Assembly (NCBI RefSeq): GCF_040782645.1
Contig: NZ_CP160403.1
Location: forward strand, 3,162,001-3,226,000
Origin: Streptomyces sp. HUAS ZL42
GTDB lineage: Bacteria > Actinomycetota > Actinomycetes > Streptomycetales > Streptomycetaceae
Length of the DNA stretch: 64,000 nucleotides
Reading direction: 5' to 3'
Of this stretch, positions 61,013-64,000 are shown in pieces. Both the position numbers and the translations under genes were made by a program. Numbering within the stretch: position 1 is the stretch's first letter; every line of letters starts with the position of its first letter. The notes under the pieces were generated by a model. The model worked only from the letters and a program-made list of their open reading frames with translations. It was not told the origin of the DNA and ran no database searches.

Positions 61013-62332
61013 TCAGCCCACCTCCAGCCCCGGGAGGAACCGGCTCGCGCCGAACGCCGGCTTCAGGTCCGTGAACCAGGTGGCGCCCTCGTCGTACGCG
61101 GCGAAGAACGGCCGGTCGACCAGTTGCGGGTCGCGCGCCTGGATCAGGTGCAGCACGAAGACCTTCTCCCCGGCCACTTCGGCGACGCCGTCCACACAGA
61201 CCTTGCCGGGCATCGCCGACATGACCGGTCCGCGCACGGTGCGCGCGAGGCCGGACACCCGGGCGTAGGCATCGCGGAAGATCGCATGGCCGCGGGCCAG
61301 CGGCACCGCGAAGTAGCCCTGGGGCCCCGTGTCCCGCTCCACGAACTGGTAGTACGGCACCGCCCCCAGCGTGGTCGTCTCGTCCCACAGTTCGGCCCAG
61401 GCGTCCGCGCTGTCGTTGATACCGGCGACGAGAGGACCCTGACAGCGGATCACGGCCCCCGTGTCGCGCACGCGTCGCACTGCCTGGCGTACGACCGGCG
61501 GCCGCAGTTCCCGCGGATGCGTGACATGGGCCATCAGCGCGAGGTGACGGCCGCTCGCCACCACCTTCTCGAAGAGCCTGAGCAGATCGTCGGCGTCCCG
61601 GTCGGAGACGAAGCGGTACGGCCAGAAGGCGAGCGACTTGGTACCGATGCGCACCGAGCGGATCGTGTCGATCTCCAGCAGCGGTTCGACGTAACCGCGC
61701 AGCACGTCCGTGCTCATGACCATCGGGTCCCCGCCCGTGATCAGCGCGCTGGTGACCTCCGGGTGGGCGCGCAGATAGTTGGCGGTGGCGGCGGTGTCGT
61801 CGGTGGCGATGCGCAGGTCGGACTCCCCGACGAACTGCGGCCAGCGGAAGCAGTACGTGCAGTAGGCGTGGCAGGTCTGCCCCTGGCGCGGGAAGATCAG
61901 CACCGTCTCGGGGTACTTGTGCTGCAGCCCGGTCAGGCGCCGGCCCTCGTGCACGGGGACGTTGGCGTCGAGCTGGCCCGAGGGGTGCGGGTTGAGCCTC
62001 ATCCGGATCTCGTGGGCCGCGCGCTGGATCTCGGCCCTGGGCGCCTCCCGCCCCAGCAGATCCGTCATGCGGCGCAGATCGGGCGCGGGCAGCATGCCGG
62101 ACTGCGGGAAGGTGAGCCGGAAGATCGGATCGTCGAGCCCGGCCGACCAGTCGATCAGCTCGTCGACGACGTACGTGTTCGTGCGGAACGGCAGGACCAC
62201 CGACACCGCCCGCAGGGCGAGGCGATCGGTGGCGGACAGGGGCACGCGCCGCAGCAGACCGTCCAGATCACGGGGCAGGAAGGCGCGGAAGCGGGGGCTC
62301 CCGGGGGGAGCGGGGTGGTGCGCTGAACTCAT
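61013..62332 (-). CDS. KamA-family radical SAM protein
   Basis: Protein of 439 residues related to lysine 2,3-aminomutase. The radical SAM cluster is CHAYCTYCFRW (CxxxCxxC). GGDPMVMS matches the GGD substrate/SAM loop, and GPVMSAMPGKVCVDGV holds a Lys at the place of the PLP-binding Lys of aminomutases. PSGQLDANVPVHEGRRLTGL replaces the usual EDP-rich stretch, so the substrate probably differs from lysine. Sits 15 bases after the membrane-protein gene and 3 before the 68-residue gene. Function unassigned. Confidence 0.9.
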   Translation of the reverse strand: MSSAHHPAPPGSPRFRAFLPRDLDGLLRRVPLSATDRLALRAVSVVLPFRTNTYVVDELIDWSAGLDDPIFRLTFPQSGMLPAPDLRRMTDLLGREAPRAEIQRAAHEIRMRLNPHPSGQLDANVPVHEGRRLTGLQHKYPETVLIFPRQGQTCHAYCTYCFRWPQFVGESDLRIATDDTAATANYLRAHPEVTSALITGGDPMVMSTDVLRGYVEPLLEIDTIRSVRIGTKSLAFWPYRFVSDRDADDLLRLFEKVVASGRHLALMAHVTHPRELRPPVVRQAVRRVRDTGAVIRCQGPLVAGINDSADAWAELWDETTTLGAVPYYQFVERDTGPQGYFAVPLARGHAIFRDAYARVSGLARTVRGPVMSAMPGKVCVDGVAEVAGEKVFVLHLIQARDPQLVDRPFFAAYDEGATWFTDLKPAFGASRFLPGLEVG

Positions 62333-62347
62333 GTGTGCCAGGGCCCT

Positions 62348-63418
62348 CTATTCCGTGACCAGGACCGGCGGCCGCAGTTCGACGAAGGCGGTCGCCGACG
62401 CATCGTACTTCTCCGTGAAGTGCTGGATGAGTTGCTCGTGCAGCGCGCTCTCGTCGTCGACGACGAACAGCTCGTGCGCGCCCGCGGCACTCAGGGCCTC
62501 GCTGTATGCGGAGAGTTGGTCGAGACGGTGGCGGGCGAGGTAGGTGACGAGGTCGGGGGCGGAGACGTACAGGCAGTCGTCGACGAAGACGAAGTGGCAC
62601 GTGAACTCGCGTCGTCCGTCCTCCGTGTCGACGAGGGTGACCGGCATCCGGGTGAACCGTTCCATCGGCTTGCCCTGCTGCCACAGCTCGTCGAACCGCT
62701 GCTCCACGAACGTGCCGAGCGGGGAGCGGGCGGCGACCTCCAGCTGGACGCCCTCGCCCGAGAGCCGGCCGACGGTCAGGAAGGAGACCAGGCAGCGCTC
62801 GTCCCAGCGGTAGAGCGTCACTCCGGGGGAGGTGGAGCACAGCCGTACTTCGAGCAGTTGCCTCGCGTTCTCGTCGAGGCGCTGGGCGAACCGGTCCAGG
62901 GTGCGCAGGTTGCGCAGGATGTCTCGGCGGATGTCGGCGCTGCGCTCGCCCAGTTCGCGGCCGCGCAGGATGACGGCGAGGGAGTCCGGGTCGAGGAGCA
63001 GGATCTGCACGCGCGTGCCGTGCGCGGTGGCCGACTTGACGCCCCGGAAGAGGCGTTCGGAGAACTGGGGGCCGAAGAGGTTGGAGAAGGTGTCGAGGAC
63101 CTTCACGTTGGAGGTGGCGCCGTGGACCTGGGCGGCGAACCACTCGTAGTCCAGCCGGGTGTGCTCGCGGACCCGGCCCTCCTGGGCGCGGGAGATCAGC
63201 GGGCCGATCACGAAGATGGTGACGACGACGCCGACGATGTCGGTGCCGAGGTTGAGGGCGAAGTTCTGGCCGTAGGCGGCCATGCTGTGGGAGCTCCACA
63301 ACAGGAACCCGGCGCAGGCCGTGAGCAGCACGAGCACAGTGAGGCTCTGGGGGCGGCGCGGGGTGCGTAACGTCCGCGCCAGCCAGCGCAGCCGAGGTAT
63401 CGGCGACCGTCCGCTCAC
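62348..63418 (-). CDS. Membrane protein with possible PLD-like domain
   Basis: Protein of 356 residues. Two hydrophobic segments near the N-terminus (LTVLVLLTACAGFLLWSS and a second around DIVGVVVTIFVIGPLI) are followed by a cytoplasmic domain: ARVQIL-type strand VQILLLDPDSLAVILRGREL, then ERCLVSFLTVGRL and ECHFVFVD-like FTCHFVFVDDCLYVSAP. This layout resembles phosphatidyltransferase-like (PLD-type) domains of unknown-function membrane proteins, but no HKD pair is seen, so it may be catalytically inactive. GTG at 63418 follows GGGAGGGAG. First gene of the KamA operon. Confidence 0.7.
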   Translation of the reverse strand: MSGRSPIPRLRWLARTLRTPRRPQSLTVLVLLTACAGFLLWSSHSMAAYGQNFALNLGTDIVGVVVTIFVIGPLISRAQEGRVREHTRLDYEWFAAQVHGATSNVKVLDTFSNLFGPQFSERLFRGVKSATAHGTRVQILLLDPDSLAVILRGRELGERSADIRRDILRNLRTLDRFAQRLDENARQLLEVRLCSTSPGVTLYRWDERCLVSFLTVGRLSGEGVQLEVAARSPLGTFVEQRFDELWQQGKPMERFTRMPVTLVDTEDGRREFTCHFVFVDDCLYVSAPDLVTYLARHRLDQLSAYSEALSAAGAHELFVVDDESALHEQLIQHFTEKYDASATAFVELRPPVLVTE

Positions 63419-63514
63419 CCGTGCTCCCTCCCCCGGCCGTGGACACACGGGAGAGCACGCTCCCCCCGCGGAATCAGTCAATACCCGCGCGGGGGAAGCG
63501 CTACGCGTCGAACG

Positions 63515-63541
63515 AACGGGCCCGTGTCCGTATGCCCGTTT
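63515..63541 (-). terminator. Hairpin after ilvE
   Basis: AACGGGC/GCCCGTT 7-bp stem with a 12-base loop, 9 bases past the ilvE stop. Confidence 0.5.
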
Positions 63542-63549
63542 GGGGTTGC

Positions 63550-64000
63550 TCAGCCCAGCTCGTGCATCCAGCCGTGCTTGTCCTCGGCCGTGCCGCGCTG
63601 GATGTCCAGCAGCGCCTGGCGCAGCTTCAGTGTGACCTCGCCGGGCTCGCCGCCCGACTGCTTCCACTCGGCGCCCTCTCGCTTGACCGTGCCGACGGGG
63701 GTGATCACGGCCGCCGTGCCGCAGGCGAAGACCTCGGTCAGCGTGCCGTTCTCGGAGTCCCGCTGCCACTGGTCGATGGAGACGCGGCCCTCCTCGGCCT
63801 CGTAGCCGAGGTCGCGGGCGACGCTGAGGAGGGAGTCACGGGTGACGCCCTCGAGGATGGAGCCGGTCAGCGACGGGGTGACGATCTTGTTGTCGTACAC
63901 GAAGTACAGGTTCATGCCGCCGAGTTCCTCGACCCACGTGTGCTCGACCGCGTCGAGGTAGCAGACCTGGTCGCAGCCCTTGCCGGCGGCCTCGGCCTGG
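63550..64000 (-). CDS. ilvE: Branched-chain amino acid aminotransferase, C-terminal part
   Basis: Open at the right edge; 149 residues visible. CYLDAVEHTWVEELGGMNLY (the EELGGMN PLP-domain motif), TPSLTGSILEGVTRDSLLSV and EVFACGTAAVITPVG are typical of fold-type IV IlvE. It makes leucine, isoleucine and valine from their keto acids and fits the leuCD and cimA genes of this window. The catalytic Lys lies outside the window. Confidence 0.95.
   Translation of the reverse strand, partial: QAEAAGKGCDQVCYLDAVEHTWVEELGGMNLYFVYDNKIVTPSLTGSILEGVTRDSLLSVARDLGYEAEEGRVSIDQWQRDSENGTLTEVFACGTAAVITPVGTVKREGAEWKQSGGEPGEVTLKLRQALLDIQRGTAEDKHGWMHELG

Overview
The window is a 64 kb piece of a Streptomyces-type chromosome. 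Base composition is very GC-rich, third codon positions are almost all G or C, GTG and TTG starts are common, and the gene order matches the conserved core of Streptomyces chromosomes as I remember it (smc-acyP-fpg-rnc-rpmF-coaD-recG, thiD-thiL, ddl-gpsA-plsC, hupS, leuCD-ndgR, gltX, two tandem conservons, accB-accE, cimA, ilvE). Species is not determined. Apart from one intein, one MITE-like repeat, one nonsense-mutated gene and a few small decayed stretches, this is core chromosome rather than an accessory island.

Layout. 1-276: end of a probable luciferase-like flavin oxidoreductase. 326-9540 and 9543-15881: a long minus-strand group for chromosome maintenance and translation (recG, rsmD, coaD, a SepIVA-like coiled-coil protein, DUF177, rpmF, rnc, fpg, acyP, a small coiled-coil gene, smc). 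It is interrupted by a plus-strand CAP-domain secreted protein and by a divergent flavodoxin/HxlR pair with a perfect 21-bp operator. RecG carries a 340-residue intein inserted directly after the Walker A lysine. The intein has all marks of class 3 (Ala1, Trp, Cys, Thr triad) and a LAGLIDADG endonuclease. 16072-20837: an Hsp90-like ATPase translationally coupled to a 974-residue TPR protein. 20852-23659: DAK2-domain kinase-like protein, rpmB, then a gene-poor stretch. 23660-31507: thiD-thiL, Lrp-like and DUF3515 proteins, the plsC-gpsA-ddl operon, cofC (F420 synthesis), hupS and two small genes. 31775-34718: leuCD and their divergent IclR regulator. 34790-36044: a DUF4188 pseudogene divergent from a MerR regulator, with two operator-like repeats.

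36095-36572: five tRNA genes (three Glu-CTC, two Gln-CTG). 36664-40328: HAD hydrolase, gltX, FAH-family hydrolase, a MITE-like inverted-repeat element and a small ANP-motif protein. 40846-51346: two complete conservons (sensor ATPase, roadblock, DUF742, GTPase) in tandem, each closed by strong terminators. 51494-53356: acyl-CoA carboxylase epsilon and beta subunits. 53702-60458: YceI, YdeI-like, a hypothetical protein, S. griseus-type trypsin, a TPM-domain membrane protein, a lipoprotein and citramalate synthase. 60803-63418: a compact three-gene unit (membrane protein with a possible PLD-like domain, KamA-family radical SAM enzyme, 68-residue membrane protein). 63550-64000: the C-terminal part of ilvE.

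How the genes work together: leuCD, cimA and ilvE serve branched-chain amino acid synthesis; accB-accE and plsC-gpsA serve lipid synthesis; thiD-thiL makes thiamine diphosphate; smc, hupS, recG, fpg and the SepIVA-like protein serve chromosome and envelope growth; the conservons are membrane-associated signalling complexes. The best candidates for new biology are the RecG class 3 intein, the KamA/membrane-protein cluster, the Hsp90-TPR pair, the tRNA-like leader at about 4380-4455, and the repeat arrays in the CAP gene and in CvnA1.
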